64,000 nucleotides of DNA from Sphingomonas sp. FARSPH. Its GTDB lineage: Bacteria; Pseudomonadota; Alphaproteobacteria; Sphingomonadales; Sphingomonadaceae. Below the pieces are notes generated by a model, which was not told the DNA's origin, ran no database searches, and saw only the letters and a list, made by a program, of their open reading frames with translations. Positions 33,253 to 40,922 of this stretch are shown piece by piece. Numbering within the stretch: position 1 is the stretch's first letter; each line of letters starts with the position of its first letter. The stretch spans positions 2,431,001 through 2,495,000 of the forward strand of contig NZ_CP029985.1 of the NCBI RefSeq assembly GCF_003355005.1, read 5' to 3'. The position numbers were made by a program, and so were the translations under genes.

Positions 33253-34621
33253 ACGATTCCCGGTATCGCTTGACGACGACGAGCGCGACGACGTTGAGCG
33301 CCAGCGTCACCGCGAACAGCGTCAGGCCGAGGGCGAAGGCGGCGAGCGTCTTTGCGCTGTCGAACTCCGCCTCGCCGGTCAGCAGGTCGACGATCTGCTT
33401 GGTCACCGTGGTGGTGCTGGCGAAGGGGTTGAGCGTCATCGTCGCGACGCCGGACGCGGCCATGACGACGATCATCGTCTCGCCGATCGCGCGGCTGACC
33501 GCGAGCAGCACGCCGCCGACGACGCCGGGCAGGGCGGCGGGCAGGATTACCTTGCGGATCGTCTCCGAACTTGTCGCGCCCATCGCCAGGCTGCCGTCGC
33601 GCATCGCGGCGGGAACGGCGGCGATCGAATCGTCCGCCATCGACGAGACGAACGGGATGATCATCACCCCCATCACCACGCCCGCCGCCAGCGCGCTTTC
33701 GGAACTGGCCCAGCTGACGCCGATCGCCTGCCCGAACTCGCGCACCGCGGGCGCGACAGTGAGCGCGGCGAAATAGCCGTAGACGACGGTCGGTACGCCC
33801 GCGAGCATCTCCAGCGTCGGCTTCATCCAGCGCCGCGTCGCGGGCCGCGCATATTGCGTCAGGTAGATCGCGCTCATCAGTCCGAACGGGATCGCCACCG
33901 CCATCGCGATCACCGTGCCGATGAAGAACGTGCCCCAGAACAGCGGCAGCGCGCCCAGGCTGGCGCCGGGATGGCGCGGGTCGATCACCTGCGGGCTCCA
34001 GTGCGTGCCGAACAGGAACTCGCCGATCGGCACGAGGCGGAAGAAGCGCGCGGATTCGTAGAGGAGCGAGGCGACGATCCCCACCGTCGTCAGGATCGCG
34101 ATCAGCGACGCGGTGAGGAGCAGCAGCATCACGCCGCGCTCCACCTGCGTCCGTGCGGCGAAATCGGGCCGCACCCGCGTGAAGGCGAGCGCGCCGCCGG
34201 CAAAGGCGAGCAGCAGCGCCAGCGCGGTCGCGATCCCGTCATAGCGGCTCTGCGCCGCGGCATAGGCGGGGGCGAGCCGTTCGGCGAGATCGTGGAACGC
34301 GCCGTAGCTGCGCCCCGCGCCAAGCTCCCGCGCCTCCGACAGGATCGACGCGCGTTCGAAACCGGGCGGTGGCAGCAGCGCGGCGGCAGGCGTGGTCAGC
34401 ACCGCATCGGTGACGAGCGCGGGTGCGGTCATCGACCAGATCGCGAGGAAGACGAGCGGCGGCACCAGCGTGCAGATCGCGACGAACCAGCCGTGATGCG
34501 CGGGCAGCGCGCTGAACCGCGCGACGCGCGGGCGGCGGAAGGTCGCGGCGCGCATCCGTGCCGCGAGCCAGCCGATCAGCGCGAGGCCGACGACGATGAA
34601 GAGCAGGCCGAGCGCGCTCAT
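33245..34621 (-). CDS. pstC: Phosphate ABC transporter permease PstC
   Basis: The 458-residue permease has an N-terminal extension with two helices and a large loop, then a six-helix PstC core with EMLAGVPTVVYGYFAALTVAP and the EAA-type loop SLAMGATSSETIRKVILPAALPGVVGG. Pairing with PstA is expected. Its start overlaps the pstS stop by 4 bases (ATGA), tying the binding protein and channel together. Confidence 0.94.
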   Translation of the reverse strand: MSALGLLFIVVGLALIGWLAARMRAATFRRPRVARFSALPAHHGWFVAICTLVPPLVFLAIWSMTAPALVTDAVLTTPAAALLPPPGFERASILSEARELGAGRSYGAFHDLAERLAPAYAAAQSRYDGIATALALLLAFAGGALAFTRVRPDFAARTQVERGVMLLLLTASLIAILTTVGIVASLLYESARFFRLVPIGEFLFGTHWSPQVIDPRHPGASLGALPLFWGTFFIGTVIAMAVAIPFGLMSAIYLTQYARPATRRWMKPTLEMLAGVPTVVYGYFAALTVAPAVREFGQAIGVSWASSESALAAGVVMGVMIIPFVSSMADDSIAAVPAAMRDGSLAMGATSSETIRKVILPAALPGVVGGVLLAVSRAIGETMIVVMAASGVATMTLNPFASTTTVTKQIVDLLTGEAEFDSAKTLAAFALGLTLFAVTLALNVVALVVVKRYRESYE

Positions 34622-35661
34622 GCGCCGAGCTCTGACGGGTCGAGCAGCGTCTCGTGCGCGACGATCGCCGCGGCGCGTGCGCGCACCGCGGGCGATGCGG
34701 CGATCAGCCCGCGGCGGACCAGCGGCCCGTCCGGCCCCCAGTTGCGCGCATACAGATCGAGGAACGTCTTGAGCCCCGGCACCGCGCGCAGATGCGCCTT
34801 CTTGACGTACAGGTAGAGCGGCCGCGAGCCGGGATAATGGCCATCGGCGATCGTCGCATAGGTCGGCACGACGCCGTCGATCGCGACGCCGCGGACCATC
34901 GTCTTGTTCTCGTCGAGATAGCTGTAGCCGAACACGCCGATCGCGCCGGGATTGGCGGCGAGCTTCTGGACGATCAGATTGTCGTTCTCGCCCGCGTCGA
35001 TATAGGCGCCGTCCTCGCGCACGCGGTGGCACAGCGCCTTGAACGCCTCCGGGTTTTCGCTGGCCAGCGCCTTGGCATGCGGGTCCGCCTCTTCGCAGCC
35101 GCGCGCCAGGATCAGTTCGGTCAGCGCGTCGCGCGTGCCGCTGGTGCTCGGCGGGCCGTAGACCTCGATCGGGATCGCGGGCAGCACCGGATTGACGTCG
35201 CGCCACGTCCGCGCGGTGTTCGGCCGGCCGCCCGGCGACGCGGCGAGCGCGCGGTACAGGTCGGCGGTGGTCAGCGCCATGCCCGGTCCGCGCCGCGATT
35301 CGGCGAAGGCGATGCCGTCGATGCCGATCGGCACCTCGACGATCTCGGTCACGCCGTGGCGCGCGCATTCGGCATATTCGCCGCGCTTCAGCCGCCGCGA
35401 TGCGTCGGCGAGGTCGGGATGCGCGGCGCCCAGGCCCGCGCAGAACAGCTTCAGCCCGGCGCCCGTGCCGGTCGATTCGATCACCGGCGCGCGCGCGCGC
35501 GGATCATTGGCGACGAATTGTTCGGCGATGATCGTGGTGAACGGATAGACGGTCGACGACCCGACGACCCTGATCTGGTCGCGCGATCCGCCGCCGCCGC
35601 CCTTCGCCTGGTCCTGACAGCCCGCGAGGCACAGCCCGAGAGCGAGTATCGCGATTCGCAT
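34618..35661 (-). CDS. pstS: Phosphate-binding lipoprotein PstS
   Basis: The 347-residue periplasmic binding protein has a lipobox (LAGC, Cys15) and the phosphate-binding PBP motifs: VVGSSTVYPFTTIIAEQF, STGTGAGLKLFCAGLG and STSGTRDALTELIL. It captures phosphate and delivers it to PstC-PstA. Unlike the soluble E. coli protein it is lipid-anchored. The gap to the upstream phoR gene is 58 bases and holds no obvious PhoB site. Confidence 0.94.
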   Translation of the reverse strand: MRIAILALGLCLAGCQDQAKGGGGGSRDQIRVVGSSTVYPFTTIIAEQFVANDPRARAPVIESTGTGAGLKLFCAGLGAAHPDLADASRRLKRGEYAECARHGVTEIVEVPIGIDGIAFAESRRGPGMALTTADLYRALAASPGGRPNTARTWRDVNPVLPAIPIEVYGPPSTSGTRDALTELILARGCEEADPHAKALASENPEAFKALCHRVREDGAYIDAGENDNLIVQKLAANPGAIGVFGYSYLDENKTMVRGVAIDGVVPTYATIADGHYPGSRPLYLYVKKAHLRAVPGLKTFLDLYARNWGPDGPLVRRGLIAASPAVRARAAAIVAHETLLDPSELGA

Positions 35662-35719
35662 TCCAGCCCCGCCCGCAGGCGACTCGCTGCCGCCCCCGGC
35701 GCCCTGTGTGACGGTTGCG

Positions 35720-36970
35720 TTACCCTTTGATGACAGCGGCTTCGGCCGTGGCAGGGGCAGGCTTTGCCGGTTTCGGATCGGCGGGTGGGAAGGCGACGGA
35801 TACGGTGGTGCCGACGCCGACCTTGCTTGCAATGTCCAGCCGGCCGCGATGCCGCTCGACAATATGCTTGACGATCGCGAGGCCGAGGCCGGTGCCCCCG
35901 ATACTGCGGCTGCGCCCGGCATCGACCCGGTAGAATCGCTCGGTCAGGCGTGGGATATGCTGCGGCGGGATGCCTTCGCCCTCGTCCGCGACGGTGAAGC
36001 GCACCATGCCCGATCCGTCGACCCCCACCGTCGCCGACACGGGCGATCCGGGCCGCCCGTATTTCATCGCGTTGCCGATCAGATTGTGGACCAGCTGCGA
36101 CAATTGCACCTCGTCGCCGATCACGGCGGGCAGATCGTCCTCGAACCCGATCGACACGTCGACGACGCGCTCGCCGCCGCCCGCGGCCAGCTCCGCATAG
36201 ACGTCCTCCAACAACTCGCCCATGTCGATCCGCTCGTCGGGAAGGCGATATTTCTCGCCCTCGATCCGCGACAGCGAGATCAGGTCCTCGATCAGCCGCT
36301 GCATCCGCTGCGCCTCGTCGAACATCACCTTCAGGAACCGCGCGCGCAGGCCCGGGTCCTCGCCCGCTTCGTCGCTGAGGGTTTCAACGAACCCCAGGAT
36401 CGACGCGAGCGGGGTTCGCAGTTCGTGGCTGGCGTTGGCGACGAAATCGACGCGCATCTTTTCGGCGGCATAGCGGCCGCTCTGGTCGACCAGATGGACG
36501 ATCCGCGCGCCGTCGCTGGTTTCGCCGATTCGCATTTCCCAGCGTTGGTCGGGAGTGCCCAGCCCGACCAGCTCGATCGGGCGGCCGGGCAGCGGCGCAT
36601 CGCCTGCCAGGCGATCGGCCGCGGCGGGGTGGCGGATCGCGATGCGGATGTCCTCGTCGACGATATGGCGTCCCAGCAGCGACCGCGCCGCCTGGTTGGC
36701 GCACGACACGCGTTTGCCGCGGACCAGCAGCACGGGTTCGGCGATACCGTCCAGCACCTCGTCCAGCACGCGGTCGACGTCGGGCGCGACGGGGCCGCTG
36801 GCGGCCGGCGCTGCGCTGCGGATGCCCATCGCCGCCAGTCCCGCGGCGATACCGCCGACCAACGTCACGGCGGCGGCATCGATCGACGCGCCCACCGTAT
36901 AAACGGCGGCGGCGGCGACGAGGGCGATTACGAGCGCGCCGCTCAGGCGCTGGACGAATCGTGGCGGCAT
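35720..36970 (-). CDS. phoR: Phosphate regulon sensor kinase PhoR
   Basis: The 416-residue kinase has two N-terminal membrane helices, a PAS-like region (about residues 68-165, DGIAEPVLLVRGKRV), the HisKA motif FVANASHELRTPLAS with phospho-acceptor His182, and a HATPase domain (NLIGNAMKYG, DEGEGIP, GGTGLGLAIVKHIV). It phosphorylates PhoB under phosphate shortage and is controlled by PstSCAB-PhoU. It is the first gene of the operon, so the sensor is made together with the whole transporter. Confidence 0.95.
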   Translation of the reverse strand: MPPRFVQRLSGALVIALVAAAAVYTVGASIDAAAVTLVGGIAAGLAAMGIRSAAPAASGPVAPDVDRVLDEVLDGIAEPVLLVRGKRVSCANQAARSLLGRHIVDEDIRIAIRHPAAADRLAGDAPLPGRPIELVGLGTPDQRWEMRIGETSDGARIVHLVDQSGRYAAEKMRVDFVANASHELRTPLASILGFVETLSDEAGEDPGLRARFLKVMFDEAQRMQRLIEDLISLSRIEGEKYRLPDERIDMGELLEDVYAELAAGGGERVVDVSIGFEDDLPAVIGDEVQLSQLVHNLIGNAMKYGRPGSPVSATVGVDGSGMVRFTVADEGEGIPPQHIPRLTERFYRVDAGRSRSIGGTGLGLAIVKHIVERHRGRLDIASKVGVGTTVSVAFPPADPKPAKPAPATAEAAVIKG

Positions 36971-37142
36971 CAGGCTTCGCTACTCGATTTCCGGCGTGTC
37001 CGCACCGGGGCCGAATGTCGCGCGGGCTCGCGCAGGGGCCTATTCCGCGGGGTTCGGGCCGGGGGGCGTCCCGCAACGGCACGGGCGCGCCGCTTGCCAG
37101 TGGTTAGCGAATGTGAAAGGCAGTCGGGATAGGACGATGGCG

Positions 37143-37574
37143 ATGCGCGACGATATCCCCTCACGACCCGAAACGCCGCCGGCCGTGCCCGTGCCCGTGC
37201 CCGGGGAGGCGACGACGCGTCGCCGCGTACTGGCGCTGGGCGCCGTGACGGCCGGGGCGGTGGTGTCGATCCGTCCGGCGCTGGCGCAGACGACGGGGTC
37301 GGTGCTCAATTGCGAGATACCGGTGCCCGACATCACCCGTGCCGGCCGGTACATCGATGCCGACGGCAATGTCGTCGCGGCCGGGACGAAAGGCGCGTTC
37401 CCGCCGCCGGGCCGCCCGTTCAAGGGTGAGGACGTCAAGCGCGCGCTGAACGGCGGCATGCTGCCCGGCACGACGGCGGACAGCAATCGCGCTTATGTCG
37501 CCTATATCCGCCGGTTGCAGCGCGGGACGGGGGGCTTCACCTGCTTCGCCTCGCTGCAGATGCCGCGCGGCTGA
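37143..37574 (+). CDS. Tat-type secreted small protein heading the HPr-rel-A locus
   Basis: This 143-residue protein has a Pro-rich N-terminus, a twin-arginine-like signal (TRRRVLALGA at residues 25-34, then a hydrophobic stretch and ALA at 46-48 before Gln49) and a mature part of about 95 residues with two cysteines (Cys57 and Cys134) and a Gly/Phe-rich C-terminus. I do not recognise a family. AGGA at 37131-37134 favours ATG 37143 over 37137. It lies 5 bases before the PqqD-like gene, so it is a candidate substrate of the downstream modification genes (inference). Confidence 0.6.
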   Translation: MRDDIPSRPETPPAVPVPVPGEATTRRRVLALGAVTAGAVVSIRPALAQTTGSVLNCEIPVPDITRAGRYIDADGNVVAAGTKGAFPPPGRPFKGEDVKRALNGGMLPGTTADSNRAYVAYIRRLQRGTGGFTCFASLQMPRG

Positions 37575-37579
37575 ATCGC

Positions 37580-37849
37580 TTGCGCTACCGCGCCGCGCCG
37601 CCGGCGGCGCTGCTCGTCGCGCCGCTCGATTCCTTCACCGCCGTCTATCATCGCGCATCGGGGATCACGCATCTGCTCGTCAGCCCCGCGCCGGAAATCC
37701 TCACCGCCCTGCAGGATGCTGCACTGACCGCCGCCGCGCTGCGCGACCGGCTCGGCGAGGCGTTCGACCTCGGCGAGGAGGACGCCGGCGCGCTCGATGC
37801 GCGGCTTGCCGAACTCGTCGCCGCCGGGCTGGTCGAGGCGCTGGCGTGA
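37580..37849 (+). CDS. PqqD-like protein of an HPr-rel-A system
   Basis: The 89-residue protein resembles the PqqD_rel_X type: a winged-helix-like RiPP recognition element with the pattern TAVYHRASGITHLLVSPAPEILTAL and acidic C-terminal helices (GEEDAGALDARLAELVAAGLVE). PqqD domains bind leader peptides and present them to tailoring enzymes. The TTG at 37580 has only a weak ribosome site. Its stop is overlapped by the GTG start of the HprK-related kinase (GTGA), so the two are made together. Confidence 0.8.
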   Translation: MRYRAAPPAALLVAPLDSFTAVYHRASGITHLLVSPAPEILTALQDAALTAAALRDRLGEAFDLGEEDAGALDARLAELVAAGLVEALA

Positions 37850-38700
37850 AGCATACGCTGTGCTTGCGCGTCGGCCCGTTCGGCTTCCGTATCGGGTCGG
37901 ACTGGCGCGCCCCGATCGACACGCTCGCCGACCTCTATCGCGATTATCCGCGCGTCGACGTGCCCGACTACACTGTCCGGCTGGAGGCGACGCGGCCGTG
38001 GCGGCGGTGGATCCGCCCGTCGGTGCGCATCGGCGGGGATTACATGCTGCCCGACGCCGCGCCGCTGCCGCTCGAGCAGGCGCTGCTCGCGGCGGAGATG
38101 GGCATGAACCTGCAACTCGCGCTCGGCGCGCGGCGGTTCCTGCTGCTCCACGCCAGCGCGGTCGAACGCGATGGGCGCGCGCTGCTGATGACGGGCGAAT
38201 CGGGGGCGGGGAAATCGACGCTGGCGACGCTGCTCGCCGCCGACGGCTGGCGGTTCATGGGCGACGAATTCGCGCTGATCGAGCCGGCGACGGGCATCGC
38301 CTTCGCTTTGCCGCGCCTCGTCAGCCTCAAGAACGAAAGCGTCGACGCGGCGACGCGGGCGTGGCCGCAGGCGCGCTTCGGGCCGCTGCTGCAAGGTACG
38401 CCGAAGGGCAATATCCGCCATCTGGTCCCCGATGCGCGCGCGATCGCGGCGATGGACGCGCCCGCCGTGCCGGCACTGCTGCTATTCCCGCAATTCGGCG
38501 CGGCGGCGGCGATCCGCACCGTCCCGCCCGCGGAGGCGTTCGTCCGCCTGACGCAGGCATCGACCAATTACGTGACGCTGGGCGAGGCGGGTTTCACCGC
38601 GCTGACGACCCTCGTGCGCAAGCTGCCGGCGTTCGCGATCGACTATCCCGACGGGGCGACCGCGCTCGCGCAGGTGGAGGCGTTGTGGCCGACGCGATGA
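37846..38700 (+). CDS. HprK-related kinase A
   Basis: The 284-residue protein matches the C-terminal kinase fold of HPr kinase: LLLHASAVERDGRALLMTGESGAGKS with conserved His102 and a P-loop at residues 117-124, followed by FMGDEFALIEP (Asp140) as the second acidic site. The HPr kinase N-terminal domain is absent and no HPr gene is nearby. Lasso-peptide kinases of the same fold phosphorylate a peptide, so a similar role on the upstream secreted protein is an inference. It is coupled on both sides by 4-base overlaps. Confidence 0.85.
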   Translation: MKHTLCLRVGPFGFRIGSDWRAPIDTLADLYRDYPRVDVPDYTVRLEATRPWRRWIRPSVRIGGDYMLPDAAPLPLEQALLAAEMGMNLQLALGARRFLLLHASAVERDGRALLMTGESGAGKSTLATLLAADGWRFMGDEFALIEPATGIAFALPRLVSLKNESVDAATRAWPQARFGPLLQGTPKGNIRHLVPDARAIAAMDAPAVPALLLFPQFGAAAAIRTVPPAEAFVRLTQASTNYVTLGEAGFTALTTLVRKLPAFAIDYPDGATALAQVEALWPTR

Positions 38701-39722
38701 TGCTGGCGCGCGCGCTCGCCGATCCGACGGCGTTGCGGCTCGATACCGACTGGACCGGGCTGATCGCCGCGGCGCGCGCCGAGCAGCTGATCGGCACGCT
38801 CGCGTGGCGCCTCGCCGGCCTGCCCGTGCCCGAACCCGTCGCGATCCTGCTTGCCGAGGCGCGCGAGGCGGCGGAGGCGGCGCGGCGCACTGCTTTGTGG
38901 GAAGCGGAGATGGCGCGCCGCGCGCTCGCGCCGCTGGGCGTGCCGGTGGTGCTGCTCAAGGGCACCGCCTATGTCGCCGCGGGGCTGGCCGCCGGGCAGG
39001 GGCGGCATATCGGCGATCTCGACATACTCGTGCCGCGCGACGCGCTCGACGCGGTCGAGGCCGCGCTGATCGCGGCAGGGTGGGAATGGGTGAAGCCCGA
39101 CCCCTATGACGATTCCTACTACCGACGCTGGATGCACGAGCTGCCGCCGCTGATCCATCGCGACCGCGACCGGATGATCGACGTGCACCACACGATCCTC
39201 CCGCTCACTGCCCGGCCGCGTCCCGATGCGGCGGCGCTGATCGCGCAAGCGCGGCCCCTCGGTAACGGGCTGTCGGTACTGTCACCCGAAGGCATGATCG
39301 TTCACGCCGCCGCGCATCTGCTCGCGGACGGCGACCTTGCCGGCGGCCTGCGCAACCTGTGGGACATCCACTGCCTGTATGGCGAGGCAGCGGAGGCTGA
39401 CCCGGATTTCAGCCGAACCCTGATCGAGGAGGCCGCGCATCACGGGCTGGTGCAGCCGACGGTGCGCGCGCTGCGGCTGTCGCACCGCGTGTTCGGCACG
39501 CCGATCCGCGACTATACGGCGCCCGCCCGGCTCGACCTGAAACCGCGCCCGGGCGACGGATGGTTCGTCCGCCGGTTGCTGGCTCGCGACGGCTGGGGCC
39601 GCCCGACCCGGCCGGCGACGCGATTCGCTTTTTATGTCCGCTCGCACTGGCTGCGCATGCCACCCGCCATGCTGGCGCGGCATCTGTGGATCAAATGGCA
39701 TAAGCGCGCTCCACTTTCCTGA
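38697..39722 (+). CDS. NTP_transf_5-like nucleotidyltransferase family protein
   Basis: The 341-residue protein resembles the nucleotidyltransferase family found beside HprK-like peptide kinases: LLKGTAYVAAG, then RHIGDLDILVPRDALDAVEAAL with the metal-binding Asp107 and Asp109, and MIDVHHTILP. The C-terminal half is helical and basic. It could add a nucleotide group to a phosphorylated peptide, but this is not shown. ATG 38697 overlaps the kinase stop by 4 bases; GTG 38685, with GGAGG 4 bases before it, is an alternative start. Confidence 0.78.
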   Translation: MMLARALADPTALRLDTDWTGLIAAARAEQLIGTLAWRLAGLPVPEPVAILLAEAREAAEAARRTALWEAEMARRALAPLGVPVVLLKGTAYVAAGLAAGQGRHIGDLDILVPRDALDAVEAALIAAGWEWVKPDPYDDSYYRRWMHELPPLIHRDRDRMIDVHHTILPLTARPRPDAAALIAQARPLGNGLSVLSPEGMIVHAAAHLLADGDLAGGLRNLWDIHCLYGEAAEADPDFSRTLIEEAAHHGLVQPTVRALRLSHRVFGTPIRDYTAPARLDLKPRPGDGWFVRRLLARDGWGRPTRPATRFAFYVRSHWLRMPPAMLARHLWIKWHKRAPLS

Positions 39723-39757
39723 TGGATTGGCGGGCGACGTTCGGCCTAGGCTGCTGC

Positions 39758-40168
39758 ATGTCGAATCGCGCTCGCCAGTGGCTGCTCGTCCTGTCCGTCC
39801 TGTCGCTGTCGGCGTGTTCCACGCCCGATACGACGCAGGCGGCGCAGATGGTCGGGCGGTTCCATGCCGCGTACAACGGCGGCCGGATCGACCTGCTGGC
39901 GGGGATGACGAGTCCGGCGTTTCGCGCGGCCGGGGGGCCGGGAGCGTTCGAACGCATGATGGACAAGGTCCGCGCCAAGCTGGGCAAGGTGCGCAGCGCC
40001 AAACAGGTCAACTGGCGCGTCAACGTCGGTACCGGCGGCGCGACGACGCTGCTCCAGGACGATACCGTGTTCGAGCGCGGCAAGGCGCGCGAAAGCTTCG
40101 TCTTCGTCGAGGATCACGGGCATCCGGCGCTCAACGCCTACAACATCAACTCCCCCGACCTGCTCTGA
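39758..40168 (+). CDS. NTF2-like (DUF4019/DUF3887-type) lipoprotein
   Basis: The 136-residue protein starts with a lipoprotein signal (LSLSAC, lipidated Cys about residue 20). The mature part looks like a small NTF2-like alpha/beta cone: FHAAYNGGRIDLLAGMTSPAFRAAGG, FERMMDKVRAKLGKV and the C-terminal HPALNAYNINSPDLL that ends such proteins. It may sit in the periplasm as a binding or folding factor. It follows the HPr-rel-A genes in the same direction by 35 bases, but I cannot tell whether it belongs to them. Confidence 0.7.
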   Translation: MSNRARQWLLVLSVLSLSACSTPDTTQAAQMVGRFHAAYNGGRIDLLAGMTSPAFRAAGGPGAFERMMDKVRAKLGKVRSAKQVNWRVNVGTGGATTLLQDDTVFERGKARESFVFVEDHGHPALNAYNINSPDLL

Positions 40169-40174
40169 CCGGCT

Positions 40175-40861
40175 TCAGCCGCGGGCTGCCAGCGTCTCCA
40201 GCGCGGGAATGAGCGCTGTATAACCATCGATCACCGCGTCGGCGCCCAGTTCCGCGACCGGCTGCATCAGGAAGCCGAAAGAACAGGCAATCGCGGGCAG
40301 TCCCGCCGCCTGCGCCGCCTTTACGTCGAAAATCGAATCGCCGACGAACGCCGCGCTGCCGCCGCCGCAGCGGCGGATCATTTCATGGATGGGGGCAGGC
40401 GAAGGCTTGGCGTTGCCAGGCCCCATCGTATCGCCGCCGATCAGCGTCGCGAACCGCCCCATCAGGCCAAGGTCGGCCAGGACCGCGCGCGCCAGCGCTT
40501 CCAGCTTGTTCGTCACCACCGCGATCCTCACGCCCATCGCATCGAGTGTATCGAGCGCGTCGAGGCAGCCGGGATAGGGATGCGTGTGCACCGCGATATG
40601 CGCCTCGTAATAGTCGAGCAGGCGGCGGTGGAGCACGTCCAGCGTCGCCTCGTCGCAGCCGCCCGTCGCGGCCATGCCCTGCGCCAGCATGTGGCGCGCG
40701 CCCCCGCCGATCATCGGCTTCACCTGCTCGACGGCGAGTGGCGGCCGCCCGATCGAGGCCAGCGCATGGTTGACCGCGGCGGCAAGATCGCCGCTGGTGT
40801 CGAGCAAGGTGCCGTCGAGGTCGAAGCCGACGATGGCGAAAGGCGGGCGATGGGCGGTCAT
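40175..40861 (-). CDS. gph: Phosphoglycolate phosphatase (HAD)
   Basis: The 228-residue HAD enzyme has the DLDGTLLDTSGD catalytic loop, VTNKLEALARAVL and FVGDSIFDVKAAQAAG motifs and the usual helical cap. It removes phosphate from 2-phosphoglycolate, made during DNA repair and photorespiration-like reactions. The MTAHRPP start at 40861 is the plausible one among several upstream codons. It is divergent from glmU. Confidence 0.9.
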   Translation of the reverse strand: MTAHRPPFAIVGFDLDGTLLDTSGDLAAAVNHALASIGRPPLAVEQVKPMIGGGARHMLAQGMAATGGCDEATLDVLHRRLLDYYEAHIAVHTHPYPGCLDALDTLDAMGVRIAVVTNKLEALARAVLADLGLMGRFATLIGGDTMGPGNAKPSPAPIHEMIRRCGGGSAAFVGDSIFDVKAAQAAGLPAIACSFGFLMQPVAELGADAVIDGYTALIPALETLAARG

Positions 40862-40922
40862 GGCCGTCCGCGTGCCGCGCACGGCTGGAAATGACAAGGC
40901 CGCCGTGGCACAGACGCGGCCC

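Noticed and set aside
36971..37142. A possible PhoB box in the phoR upstream region (CTTTCACA-like on the minus strand)
   Set aside because: Only one half-site fits; the second half of the direct repeat does not match the consensus.
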